This document shows, piece after piece, positions 9,210 through 19,097 of a stretch of DNA of 64,000 nt. Numbering within the stretch: the stretch's first letter is position 1; every line of letters begins with the position of its first letter. The notes beneath the pieces were generated by a model that was given only the letters and a program-made list of their open reading frames with translations, was not told the origin of the DNA and did no database searches. The DNA is from Escallonia rubra (Eukaryota; Streptophyta; Magnoliopsida; Escalloniales; Escalloniaceae). The position numbers and the translations under genes were made by a program. The stretch covers positions 47,432 to 111,431 of the forward strand of contig JAVXUO010002710.1 in assembly GCA_033065855.1 (NCBI GenBank), given 5' to 3'.

Positions 9210-11381
9210 TGTCTAGTTTACAGTATATCTGATTTAATCATAGGAAATAATAAACATTTAATTCAGCAAATTCAACAAGACTTTAAATTAGAAAAATTTT
9301 GCACAAAGGCAAGATTCAATAACCTTATAACTACTAGAGTACAAATCAGACATTATAATAAGTTATTAGAAACAAATGCCATAATAGATACAGGATGCAC
9401 TATTACTGTTATAGATCCAAGCCTAGCAGACCTATCTCACATCAAGACATTCGAAGAACCCTTAATTGGTATAAGATTTACAGGCAATCCTATTAAATAT
9501 TCTGAATATATTACAAATGCAGTTATTACTTTTCTTACACCATGCAATACACAAAGTAAACCGTACTCTCTTAAACAAGCCTTTTGTGCGCCTGTCGCAC
9601 ACTCAGTAGGAAAAATTATTTTAGGAATAAATTTCTTAATAAATGACAATAATACTTTAACTATTACTAAAGACTTTATTCAAATAGCACAAAATGTGAC
9701 ACATACACCTATTAACATAGACACTCCATCAGAGTACGCTCAGAAGCGTGGTGGGGAATATGTTAATATAAAAGGCAAAAACAAAATATGTGAAGACTGT
9801 AGTAACGGAAAGACAAATTGTTGTCTAACCAATACAGATATAGGATATGAATGTTTAAAAATAGAAGAAATAATAGAAGAAAATGACATAGAAAATAATA
9901 TAGATCTAGACGTTTACAACCTAGATAGAATTAGCTATAATTTAATAAATTACTTTACAAATAAATATGATATTCTCAAAGCAATAGACAGACTCCCTTT
10001 TATAAGAGAAGATCCTATTAAAAGATGGGATTTAAATCAGATATACTGTAAACTAGACATTATAAATCCAGACTATATTGTTAAAACTGCAAATATAGAA
10101 GCAAGTAGTTTAGATACAGATGATTTCAAAATGCACATAAAAGACTTAACAGAATTAAAAGTAATAAGACCAAGCAATAGCCCTCATAGATCTGCAGCTT
10201 TCATAGTTAGAAACCACGCAGAAATACTTAGAGGCAAAAGTCGAATGGTAATAAATTATAAAAGACTAAATGATAATATAAGAGATGATAGTTATAACAT
10301 TCCTAATAAAACCTTTCTTTTAAGTAAAATACAAGGCAAAAAGATATTTAGCAAATTTGACTGTAAATCAGGCTTTTATCAAATTAAAATGTGGCTAGAA
10401 GACATTAAATGGACAGCTTTTACTACACCAGAAGGCTTATATGAATGGTTAGTCATGCCCTTTGGTCTTAAGACAGCCCCTAGTATCTTCCAACGCAAAA
10501 TGGACGATATTTTTAGACCTTATAATGACTTTATTTTAGTATACATAGACGATATTTTAGTCTGTAGTAAAAATGAACATGAGCATCTGTCTCATTTAGA
10601 TTTAGTTTTTAAACTTTTTAACAAACACGGTTTAATACTTAGCAAGAAAATTGTAGAATTATTCAAAACAAATATAAAATTCTTAGGGATGGAAATAGGA
10701 AATGGCAAAATAAAATTACAAGAACATATAGCTAAAAAGATCTTAGACTTTCCAGACAAATTAGAAGGTTTAAAACAAATTCAGGCATTTTTAGGATTAA
10801 TTAATCAAGCCATAATGTATTTTAAAGACCTAAGTAAATTAATAGGCCCGCTATATAACAAAACTAGAAAAAATGGACAAAGACATTTTAACACAGAAGA
10901 TATTAGATTAGTTAAAACTATAAAAGAGAGAGTCAAACATTTACCTGATCTATATTTACCTTTAGACACAGATTATTTAATAGTTCAGACAGATGGATGC
11001 AAAGACGGATGGGGAGCAGTTTTATACTGCAAACCAAACAAATATAGTAATAAGAAAGAAGAAAGAATTTGTAGATATTCTAGTGGCAAATACAAAGAAA
11101 GTAATCAATATTTGACAAGTTTAGACTACGAATTACTAGCTATAGTGTACGCACTAGAACATTTCAAGGCACTTTTAATTTCTAAATATGAGTTTTGTAT
11201 TAGAACGGACTGTGAGGCCATAGTAAGATACAACAAGAATAAAGATGCTAGATACACAAATAGATGGTTAAAATTTATGACTTCCTTAAGCAATTATAGG
11301 ATAGATAAAATAGAATGGCAACACATTAAAGGAGTTGATAACTCCATTGCCGATCTATTATCTAGAAAAATTTTATCTTGA
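9210..11381 (+). pseudogene. Caulimovirid polymerase: aspartic protease, reverse transcriptase, RNase H
   Basis: The frame is open for about 723 codons but has no ATG near its start; the upstream end is a rearrangement junction with an in-frame stop at 9207-9209. In order it shows a protease with the active-site DTG at 9387-9395, the RT palm with catalytic YIDD near 10540, and RNase H with its acidic residues (QTDGCKDGWGAVL, a Glu in the YELLAIVYALEHF segment, RTDCEAI, IADLLSR). In caulimovirids this polyprotein converts the pregenomic RNA into DNA. No stop or frameshift lies inside the domains, but the 5' part is lost, so it is classed as a broken copy. A GTG at 9696 lies within the frame and is not a natural start. 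Confidence 0.9.
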
Positions 11382-11456
11382 GATAACTCCATACAATTAG
11401 ACAGACATCTATTTCATACAATTTAGAATCAGACAAATTTCTTGTTTTATTAACAG
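11382..11456 (+). other. Short spacer between polymerase and viroplasmin ORFs
   Basis: About 75 bases without a gene separate the polymerase stop from the ATG at 11457. The compact spacing is usual for a viral genome. Confidence 0.5.
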
Positions 11457-12730
11457 ATGGCATCTTCAGCATCAGCATCTTCCTCTTCTCAGACCAGGCA
11501 AACCCTGTTTTTCCAACTCAGTTCGTCAGTTATATTGACAACTTTGGTAGAAATAGGATTAATTTTAATGGCAATAACTTAGAAGTCTTACAGGCAGGCT
11601 CCAGGTTTCAGGTCAAAGACCATAAAATTGGTCATTTCCCTGTAGACCAAAGAACACTCTTAGATAACTTATGGCAATCTTATGTTAAAAAAGACAACGA
11701 ATGGTTTGTCAATACAGTTAACGCTGTGGCAAATTATTTTCATAAATTAAGAGACACTAAAAAATATAATTTTTATTGTGTTTTTAAAGGCACTATTCCG
11801 GGTATATATAAAAGTTATCCTGAGGCTATGGTTGGCGGAGTAGGAAATGTAAAAGATCCTTGGTACAAAGGAACCATAACATTTCAAGAAGCCACCACTT
11901 TAATGCAGACCCATTATGGCCCCAACTATTATATTAGTCCAGACTGTCAAGACAGATCTATTTCTGACACCTTAGCAGACTGTGAAAATTGCAATACTTT
12001 AATTAGACACCATAATATTTTAAAATCCAGAATAGACCATTTACTTTTAGAAAAATCACATTTTGATGTACAAGTAGCACATCTCAAATCCCAGATACAA
12101 GTAGCAGAACTAGAGGCAAATGACTGGAAACAGAGGTATACCACTCTCCTTTCCACCAGGCAACAGACATCAAAACCCAATGTTTCGGGTAATAAAGGAA
12201 CATCTAGTCTGGATTCACAGGCATCCAGTAAAGACAAATCAAGTCCTGTTACAGTTGGTAATTTACTTAAAATTACTGAAATTCCTTTGGGTTCAGGAGA
12301 AAGAATCCCTAGTCCAGCTTCACAGGCTGCTGGTAAAGACTCCTCAAGTCCTGATAGAGTTGGTGTTTTACTCAAAAACACTGAAAATCCTTTAAATATG
12401 GGAGAATATATTTCTAGTCCAGTTCCACAGGTGACTGGTAAAGACTTATCAAACCCTGAGACCCCTGTCCATTTGGGAAAAATGGAGTTACGCAAACTTA
12501 AAAGCAAAAAGGCAAAAAGACAAGCCCTGGCCATACAAAGTCAGGTTGCCAAAGTACTTGCAGAACTTGTTAATCAGACACTAGCATCCAAGACAGAAGC
12601 GTCCACCAGCAATTTTGATGATTCAATCTTTCAAGACGCTCAAAGACAGAGCCCAAGCCTTACAGCTAATTCCGGTGACTCATCTGAAGATCAGACAGAA
12701 GAATCTAGTGAACGACCTTTAAAAAAGTAA
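11457..12730 (+). pseudogene. Caulimovirid viroplasmin/transactivator-like protein, frameshifted near its start
   Basis: The ATG at 11457 begins a Ser/Ala-rich peptide in one frame, while the conserved body continues in another frame from about 11500 to the stop at 12728-12730, so a frameshift lies near 11490-11505. The body contains a caulimovirus viroplasmin (RNase H1-N-like) domain around FYCVFKGTIPGIYKSY (about 11775-11825). A predicted coiled coil follows, then a Ser/Pro-rich tail with three imperfect repeats of about 40 residues (SLDSQASSKD, SPASQAAGKD, SPVPQVTGKD), then a basic segment. In related viruses this protein forms inclusion bodies and supports translation of downstream ORFs on the polycistronic RNA. 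Confidence 0.8.
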
Positions 12731-13141
12731 ATACACAATCTTCAGGAGCATTATTACTTCAGACAAAAATGAATAGAAGACTCAAGACTTATCAAGACTC
12801 GGAAAGCAGACAAGACCCCTCTAAAATTGAATTATTAAGCCAAGAGACAAAGCATCTTTCTTTTGGTAAAGGCAACAGAAGACATTGTCAGAAAAAGCAT
12901 CTTGGTTGAAAAAGAAGACATTATCAGAGAAGGCATCTTCCTATAAGACATCGTCGGCAGAAGAACAGCAGAGGATGAAGACAAGAAACAAAGCATCTTA
13001 GCCTTTAGGCCTACTATTTGCTTTATAGACTTTAAGACTTCCTTTTAAAATTATTGTTATGTAGTCTAAAGTTATTTTGTCCTTTGTACAAATGTAATGC
13101 ATTAGTCCTGTAGATGTCCTGTAGAATAGCTTTATTCTGCC
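12731..13141 (+). promoter_or_regulatory. Viral intergenic region upstream of the pregenomic promoter
   Basis: There is no ORF. The sequence has repeated AAGCATCTT and AAGACAT words (12850-12990) and AT-rich stretches. By position it would hold the enhancer part of the viral promoter; I did not recognise a specific box. Confidence 0.4.
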
Positions 13142-13148
13142 TATATAA
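13142..13148 (+). promoter_or_regulatory. TATA box of the viral pregenomic promoter
   Basis: TATATAA sits in a non-coding region after the viroplasmin ORF and before a long leader, the expected place of a 35S-type promoter. Transcription would start about 30 bases downstream. Confidence 0.6.
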
Positions 13149-13174
13149 ACTCAGGCAGAGTTCATTTGTAAACA

Positions 13175-13967
13175 TGCGAAGTAATCCTTTGAAGAGTAAT
13201 ACAATATTCTCTTTGAAACTTCTCTGCTTCATGCAATCTCACTTCTCTCTGTAAATCATCCAATTCCTCAATTCAAGTACGCAGCAATCTTTATTTCAAG
13301 TAAGTTCATTTTCTAAACTTGTTTAATATTCTGGGGTGAAAACGCTCAATGACGAAACACATTCTATGAATTGAAAAGGAACGTTTCTAAGTCTAATATG
13401 ACTAAAAACATCCTAATAATGTTTTGATTCAAAATCATATGGCATTTACTTGGGAAAGAGAGACTCTTTTAAAACAATTTTGTTTTGAAAAATAATTATG
13501 CTTACCCCAGGTCTACCTAGATCTAAATCAATTATGCTTCTAAACGAATTTCCAGAGTCCTCTTTATGGGTTGAAACAATAGTGGGAGCGAGTCGTTCAG
13601 GGTTATTGCCGAGTGATGGCGTTGAAAGCCCGCAGACTAACGCATGCCCTGAGTTTCTTACTTTGAAAGAAGACTTTGTCGGTTCAACCTAGCATCCTGA
13701 GATTTATTCTAGACTAGACCTACCAGGCATCCTGAAGTTTTGAAAAATAAAATCTTCTTCAAAGACTCTCTCTCTCTCTAAGTTTTTGCCCTATTTTTTG
13801 AATCTTTTCAGTATTCCGCTGTGTTTTTTATCTATATTACGCTTCGTCCTTAATGGATCACGGTCCAACCGGGGACTCTTTCTCTTTTGAATGTTTAATC
13901 TACGGATACCAGACGTCGCTATGCCTTTGGCAGGTCCGCAAGGATTGACGATTTTAAAGTAAAAATA
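13175..13967 (+). other. Viral RNA leader, no main ORF
   Basis: About 800 bases lie between the promoter and the first ORF. Short upstream ORFs are present (for example 13498-13692), as is usual in caulimovirid leaders. No clear tRNA-Met primer-binding site (TGGTATCAGAGC) was found. The segment at 13279-13303 recurs at 18697-18721. Confidence 0.5.
13279..13303 (+). repeat. Leader segment repeated at the far end of the virus (copy 1)
   Basis: A 25-base stretch with core GCAGCAATCTTTATTTCAAG is identical to 18697-18721, in the same orientation. Confidence 0.9.
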
Positions 13968-14333
13968 ATGACTAAAGGATATGAAGATTTTCAACAAGGC
14001 AAAAATCTTTTAATATGCACTACTTTTATAGGAAAGTTAACACAAAATAGTCAAGTAGGATATAAATTAACCATAGATGATACTGCAAAATTTATCATAA
14101 ATAGAGGAATTAGACTCTTACCACCATATAAAGTAGATTCATTAGAAAATGCAGGACAAGAATGGCAAGTAGATAAACTACTAGAAACAAGCTCTAATAA
14201 TAGTATTATACCCACAGACAACTTTTATTATAGAAATGCTTCAGGAAGAATGTCAGTTAGATTTACAAATTATGTTGAAGCAAATACTCACCTAGGAGAT
14301 CATGACATTCAAGAAGAGGAAGAAAATGTATAG
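13968..14333 (+). CDS. Caulimovirid ORF after the leader, function unknown
   Basis: This 121-codon ORF is the first after the leader. It has no motif that I recognise. It could be a small accessory ORF or a fragment of a movement protein. It ends with an acidic tail (EEEEN) and its stop overlaps the next ORF (ATGTATAG), so both were probably expressed from one polycistronic RNA. Confidence 0.5.
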   Translation: MTKGYEDFQQGKNLLICTTFIGKLTQNSQVGYKLTIDDTAKFIINRGIRLLPPYKVDSLENAGQEWQVDKLLETSSNNSIIPTDNFYYRNASGRMSVRFTNYVEANTHLGDHDIQEEEENV

Positions 14334-14890
14334 TTACAAAGACTTTGACATCCTAAACAATTTAGACATAAAAATCTTAAATCAATCTATAGGAACTACA
14401 TTCGTAGGAAAAGGTTTAAATTTAGAACAATTACAACACTTTATAAATATTACAGAAGAAGAAGACAGATTAGATATTTTTAATCAACCAGAATATACAT
14501 TACAAACTAATCAAGACAACTCTATTATTGATTGTTTAAAAGACATAGACATCAACTTAGATAAAAGCCCTTCAATTGAATCTCCCGGTCTAGATAAACT
14601 TAGCCCTGAAATAAATCATAAAATAGAATTAGAACAGAAAATCAACCAAGCGATAAATGAAATAGAGTTAATTAGAAAAGAACAAACAACTCTAGAAAAT
14701 GATAATAATATACTAGTAGAAGAAATGGATAACATATTAGATTCTTTAGAACCTGAATTAGACCTAAATATAGACTTAGAACAGTTAGAAACAAGTTCAT
14801 TAGACACCCAAATTACAACAAACAATGTTAAATTCAACCTAATGAATGAAGTACCTTATTTCCTTATGGAAGAAGGTGAAAATTCAGGTA
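14326..14890 (+). pseudogene. Caulimovirid ORF, acidic coiled-coil protein, cut at its 3' end
   Basis: The likely start is the ATG at 14326, overlapping the stop of the preceding ORF, rather than the in-frame ATG at 14302. The product is acidic, with a heptad-like region around 14630-14770 (EQKINQAINEIELIRKEQ) that suggests a coiled coil. The viral reading ends at the inversion junction near 14888; the codons up to the stop at 14916 come from coat-protein antisense and are not original. Its bases 14800-14817 recur at 9096-9113. Confidence 0.5.
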
Positions 14891-16527
14891 CAACTATCTT
14901 CTTGTCTTTGTTTTAGGGTTTCTTCTATTTGAATAACCTTTTGTTCTAAGAATTCTAGTCTTCTATTAACATTTTTATCGTAGTAAGTGTCTTTATTTGT
15001 TTTTAGTTCTAAGGGTTTTATAATATCTATGTTATATTTCTGTTTAATGCATTTTACACATGCTTCTACATAACATACTTCACACTTACATCTGACTTTA
15101 ATAGCTGGATACCAATTGCATATATAACATGGAGTTGTATCTATACCTTTTTCTATATGCCATTGATGTATACAGGTTTCTTCTAGGGCTAATTGTCCTG
15201 CTAAGGGTTTAAACATAAAGTTGTATATTTCTGTATCTCTTAAAGAATTTATAAAGGTATCTAGTTTGTCTGTAGTTTCTATTGGAAAATTTTCTTCTTC
15301 TTCATCACTACTTATAGAGAGGTTGTCTTCTATGTATTCATCTATAGATTTAATACTATATATACTTTCTGTATCACTAAGAGTTTCATCTACTTCTAAC
15401 AGATCTTCATTTGTATTGTTGACTATCATTGCTTTAAAGTTATTGTTGTTATGTCTTCTAGGGCAATTAGAGCTTAAATGGTCTGGTTCTCCACACGAGT
15501 AACAAGTAATTTTATTTTTGTATATTCTCCTAGTGTCATATTTCCTAACGTGTTTAGGGTTTAGAAAGGGCCTTCTAGCTTTGCTTTTTCTTAAGTAATA
15601 AGTCTTTCTAGGTTGTTTATATCTTTTGTGAGGTTTCTTATTATACTTAGGTCTAGATTCTTCTTGACCAAAGTGATGTGGTGTGTATATTTCTTTACAG
15701 AAACTGGTTTCATTCTTTAACTGTCTAGCTATCTGTATATTAGTGCATTTAGAAACTAATATTTCTATAACATGTTCAAAAACATTGCCTAAAGAAGGTG
15801 TCAATGTAGTGCTAGGATAGAGTTTTTTAATGGTTTCATATATTTCTCTTCCTAAAGCGCCTGGTAACTTATTTAGAAACTTATCTATTACAGCTGGTTT
15901 ATAAATATTGCCACTCTGTGAAGCAAAGTAATAGTATTCTTGCATGAAGGGTTTTATATTATGCCAACTATATAGATGTACTTGTTCTAATTTTCTAGCT
16001 GCTTCAGTTTGTATTAATGTATCTCCTGTATTAGGATTTCTACCTGTTAAAATTAATTGTATAGTGTTAACAAAATTATAAGGATTGGGTCCTAAGTCTG
16101 CCATTTGTTTTAAATCATCAGGATAAGTCTTTTGCCATTCTTCAAAATTAGCCTTAGCTATAGGGCCTAAAAATTGTATCATATATCTTATCATTTCTTC
16201 GCCTGTTTCTAAATTATCAGATTGTTTGGTTATAAAGTTTGCTACAACTGCATCTTTCCATACTTGTATATAATTGTTTCTTTGTTGAGGGTCTACTGCT
16301 GTTATGTTTAAAATAAAAGGATCTGCTGCCTTTTGGATTTTAAAATTTTGTTCTAAAGGATGTCTTTTACCTCTAGGTTTATAATTAGGTCTATCTGATC
16401 TATTATGTTCTATGTTTGCGCTATTTCTTGGTATGTTACCATAAGGATAACGTGGTCTTACATGAGGTTGTGTGGTATAAAATATGCCTCCATCATCGTT
16501 TCTATTATTATACAGCTTTAGAAACAA
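14884..16527 (-). pseudogene. Caulimovirid coat protein (zinc-knuckle), inverted and N-terminally truncated
   Basis: The frame is open for 547 codons on the minus strand. The first few codons (above about 16513) belong to the neighbouring segment, so the true N-terminus is lost. The capsid core runs from about residue 60 to 290. A basic region follows, then a CCHC knuckle (CYSCGEPDHLSSNC, about 15465-15510), then an acidic stretch. A second Cys cluster fits CX2CX11CX2CX4CX2C (about 15040-15130). The knuckle binds nucleic acid during packaging. The second cluster is the pattern described for badnaviruses and tungroviruses. The C-terminus may continue a heptad region (EFLEQKVIQIEETLKQ). The frame contains no stop. 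Confidence 0.85.
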
Positions 16528-16946
16528 TAGATGTCACAAATGAAAGAATAAAACATTATATAGACACAGACTCTATTACTTTAAGATACAATCCTTTATC
16601 TTTTTATATAAGATATTTTCTAAACTTAGACTTATTATTAGAAGACTTTGACATTTTCTTTCAACATCTTATAGGATTTTACATACAATTAAAAGATCAC
16701 CAAAATAACTCGTTATATTATACTGAGTTCCATAGAAGACTTAGTCAAACAGATCAAAGTAGTTCCTTAGAAAATTTAGGTGTACCTTCTGACATTACCG
16801 CGCAATTACAAAACAATTTAAATAGATTACAATTAGAGTCAGATTTAGATTATGAAGATTATTTAAACTATAACGAAGACGATAATGATTATCCATGGGA
16901 TGATGAAGCCCTGGCTAATTTAGACAACACTTATAGTGGAATATAG
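16514..16946 (+). pseudogene. Caulimovirid ORF 'A', 5'-truncated, homologous to 17997-18515
   Basis: The viral reading starts at the junction near 16514 (ALETIDVTNERIKHYI); codons upstream belong to coat-protein antisense. The protein aligns with the minus-strand product of 17997-18515 over about 70 residues, sharing NERI(K/R)H, YNPL, and an FYI followed by an N-N-K/S-YY pattern. Its C-terminal part is acidic. Its TAG is immediately followed by the ATG of the next ORF at 16947. The function is unknown. Confidence 0.6.
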
Positions 16947-17228
16947 ATGGCTACAAACAAAATAGAATATTTAAATCTTCAAACAGACAATAAAAGTTTA
17001 AAAATAATTAGAGAAAACCTAGATTATATGAAGGAAGTTTATATGCAATCTTCAGACAAGTCTAAACAAAGTGAAGCTAAAATAGAAACAATATTAGACA
17101 AATTTAACAAAATAGCTATCGAATTAGAAAGAATTATGATTACTATAGACAGACTTGAAAAACAAATCAGTAAAATAGAAGATAACTTAAGACAATATTT
17201 TAATATACAGGGACTAGATTACAAATGA
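16947..17228 (+). CDS. Caulimovirid small coiled-coil ORF
   Basis: The ORF has 93 codons. Hydrophobic residues recur in a heptad-like pattern through most of its length (IETILDKFNKIAIELERI, IDRLEKQISKIED), so a coiled coil is likely. By size and character it resembles virion-associated or ORF2-type proteins of caulimovirids, but this is inference. Its stop overlaps the next start as ATGA, which suggests coupled or re-initiating translation. Confidence 0.6.
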   Translation: MATNKIEYLNLQTDNKSLKIIRENLDYMKEVYMQSSDKSKQSEAKIETILDKFNKIAIELERIMITIDRLEKQISKIEDNLRQYFNIQGLDYK

Positions 17229-17572
17229 GCACTTCCAAAAACTATGAAAACTATTCAGACTATAAACAAGCTTTGTTAGATGAAAATGATTACTTATTTC
17301 CAGCAGAAGGCATATCTAAGAACGCACTAGGAACTCCAAACGATCTTTCTAATAGAAAACAAAATAATGTTATTATAATGTTACTAATAAAATGTTTAGA
17401 AAGACTCGACACCCTAGCACTAAAAATAGAGCTATTTCTTAAACCTAGAACGGAGACTACTTTAGATATGGATGTTCTATGCAAAAAACTAGAGAAAATA
17501 ACAATAGACAAACCTAAAAGGAAAACAAAAACCCAAGACTTAAATTTTTTAACATATGACAAGTCACAATAG
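17225..17572 (+). CDS. Caulimovirid small ORF, function unknown
   Basis: The ORF has 115 codons and begins in the ATGA overlap with the coiled-coil ORF. It contains a YSDYKQALLDE segment and a basic KPKRKTKT stretch near its end, which could bind nucleic acid. It overlaps the next ORF by 17 bases. No family was recognised with confidence. Confidence 0.55.
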   Translation: MSTSKNYENYSDYKQALLDENDYLFPAEGISKNALGTPNDLSNRKQNNVIIMLLIKCLERLDTLALKIELFLKPRTETTLDMDVLCKKLEKITIDKPKRKTKTQDLNFLTYDKSQ

Positions 17573-17909
17573 AGGTCAAATTTTAGGAAGAGGTAATATA
17601 GAAGATAGGAGTAGAACAGAAGTTTTGGCTACTGAAATTAGAAGACGTAATGAAAATAATTTACAAAACCGTGTACTTAGACTTTTTAGAACACCTGCTT
17701 TACCTTTAATTTCTTTAGAACAGATTATAGACGTTGATAGACAAATAGAACAGTTTAGACAAAACAGATTAGATTTAATATCTCCTCAAATATTATATCA
17801 ACATCATTCTCAATTAAGTCAAACAAGACTATTTATGCATTATAGAGAAACACAAAATAGATGTGTAGGAGAAGATGTAGCTAGTGTAAATCTAATATAT
17901 CTATGGTAG
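17556..17909 (+). pseudogene. Caulimovirid ORF, cut at an inversion junction
   Basis: This starts inside the preceding ORF and runs into the inversion near 17885; the last codons are from the inverted block. The product is Arg/Asn-rich (RRRNENNLQNRVLRLF) with a helical IDVDRQIEQFRQNRL segment. It could be the N-terminal part of a larger movement or capsid polyprotein, but nothing diagnostic is visible. Confidence 0.5.
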
Positions 17910-17999
17910 TCTGTTGATCAACATTAAAATTGTTAATCATGTCATTAAAACTAAAGGGCTCTTGATAAGGTTCAGTGTTTAAATCTCTATCTGTCATTA
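17886..17999 (-). pseudogene. Start of a caulimovirid ORF on the inverted block
   Basis: An ATG at 17999 overlaps the stop of the 17997-18515 ORF (TTAATGAC) and opens a frame of about 37 codons that is cut at the junction. In gene order it corresponds to the coiled-coil ORF at 16947-17228. Confidence 0.45.
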
Positions 18000-18515
18000 A
18001 TCTGGCAGGTATAAACTGTTTGGTTCTTCATTATCACTAGAACTATCTGAATCTGTACTGTCTATATTACTAATAATTTGTAGAAAATTTATATGGTCTG
18101 TTATGTGGTCTATAGCAGTTGCTTCATGTCTATCGATTATCGCTCTAAATCTATCAAAATTAGGTCTAGTTATGTTTAATATTAGGTATTCACTACGATA
18201 ATATTTATTGTTTTCGAAGTCTTGGTAATATATATAAAAATCAACTAAATGTTTTAAATACTGGTTAATGCCTATTGTTATAGCAGAAACATTTGTAAAA
18301 GTACTAATGTATCTTTTTAAAGGATTGTATACTAAAGGTATTGTATGTTGCGAAATGTTATGTCTAATTCGTTCATTTGCATCTGTAATGATTTCTAATG
18401 CTACTAGAAATCTACGAAATTCTATGTAATTTGCTTCAAAACGATTTTCTGTATTACTAATATAAGTGGGTGCTATACGTCTAGAAGTGCCTGGAATATT
18501 TCTAGAGTTGCTCAT
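17997..18515 (-). CDS. Caulimovirid ORF 'A', complete divergent homologue
   Basis: This complete 172-codon ORF is homologous to 16514-16946 but clearly diverged in sequence, so the locus holds two different versions of the same viral gene in opposite orientation. The N-terminus is polar and rich in Arg/Ser. The C-terminus is acidic (DSTDSDSSSDNEE). The start codon overlaps the stop of the upstream ORF as TAATG. The function is unknown. Confidence 0.6.
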   Translation of the reverse strand: MSNSRNIPGTSRRIAPTYISNTENRFEANYIEFRRFLVALEIITDANERIRHNISQHTIPLVYNPLKRYISTFTNVSAITIGINQYLKHLVDFYIYYQDFENNKYYRSEYLILNITRPNFDRFRAIIDRHEATAIDHITDHINFLQIISNIDSTDSDSSSDNEEPNSLYLPD

Positions 18516-18690
18516 TATGGCGTTGGAGGCGGTAAGTCATAGATCTCAGTATATTGTATATTATTTTCGAACCTATTTCTTATGATTTGTCTAACATTAG
18601 CAGCTTCTCGAGTGCTAGTACTTAAAAGTTGTCTAACATACGCATCATGGTATAACCTGTTATTTTCTAGATCTAATTGATCTAATTGTT
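18516..18690 (-). pseudogene. 3' end of a caulimovirid ORF upstream of ORF 'A'
   Basis: About 57 codons are open on the minus strand and end DLPPPTP-stop, overlapping the start of the following ORF. The 5' part is missing at the junction near 18690. A short stretch (STREAANVRQIIRN) vaguely resembles part of the 17556-17909 product; this similarity is weak. Confidence 0.45.
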
Positions 18691-18696
18691 ATTTTT

Positions 18697-18721
18697 ACGC
18701 AGCAATCTTTATTTCAAGTAA
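18697..18721 (+). repeat. Leader segment repeated at the far end of the virus (copy 2)
   Basis: Identical to 13279-13303. It is the last recognisable viral sequence before host DNA, so one end of the insertion lies in the leader. Confidence 0.85.
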
Positions 18722-19097
18722 ATCAGAAAATTTATTTCCTTCTTAGCGTACCCTGACTTTTGTCACGATTTATGTTCTTGATTCATAATAGGAGTTTAGA
18801 TTATCTAACTATTGATTTGTGTATTTTTGGTTATATGGCATAAGCTAGTTTATAGATGTAATTTCAGGGAGGTCTTGAATCCTTTGGTACTAATCCAAAC
18901 AAAAAATTTGTAAATACTCGGTTAAAATACACTGTGTAATAAAAAATATCCAAACAAGATATTTCAAAATGATGGAATTTGTAAATCAGGGAATTTCAAA
19001 ATGAGGGTATTTAGAAATGCCCAGTATTTCAAAATCTCATATCCAAACACACCCTTAATGAATTTAGTTCTCTCTCACCAATCAGTTGGTCCTACAG
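18722..19097 (+). other. Non-coding host sequence, probably an intron of the MICU-like gene
   Basis: This AT-rich stretch without an ORF ends in TCCTACAG, a good splice acceptor directly before MICU-like coding sequence. Short near-repeats of TTTCAAAATGA occur at 18962-19030. Confidence 0.4.

Larger units (their letters stand above)
9092..18721. mobile_element. Rearranged endogenous pararetrovirus (Caulimoviridae)
   Basis: The AT-rich region encodes protease-RT-RNase H, a viroplasmin-type protein, a zinc-knuckle coat protein and several small overlapping ORFs, with no integrase. This is the Caulimoviridae gene set. The blocks are not colinear: 9210 to about 14887 is forward, about 14888-16513 is inverted, about 16514-17885 is forward, about 17886-18690 is inverted, and 18697-18721 is a forward leader fragment. 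Junctions cut through genes. The genus is not assigned: a viroplasmin ORF is typical of caulimo-, soymo-, cavemo- and solendovirus-like groups, while the second Cys motif of the coat protein resembles badna/tungroviruses. Truncations and a frameshift show that this copy is defective as it stands. Confidence 0.9.

Noticed and set aside
13175-13967. tRNA-Met primer-binding site in the viral leader
   Set aside because: No good match to TGGTATCAGAGC was found; the site may be lost in the rearrangement.
14302-14325. Upstream ATG for the 14326 ORF
   Set aside because: The ATG at 14326 gives the compact overlap usual between caulimovirid ORFs; the earlier one would overlap the preceding ORF by 32 bases.
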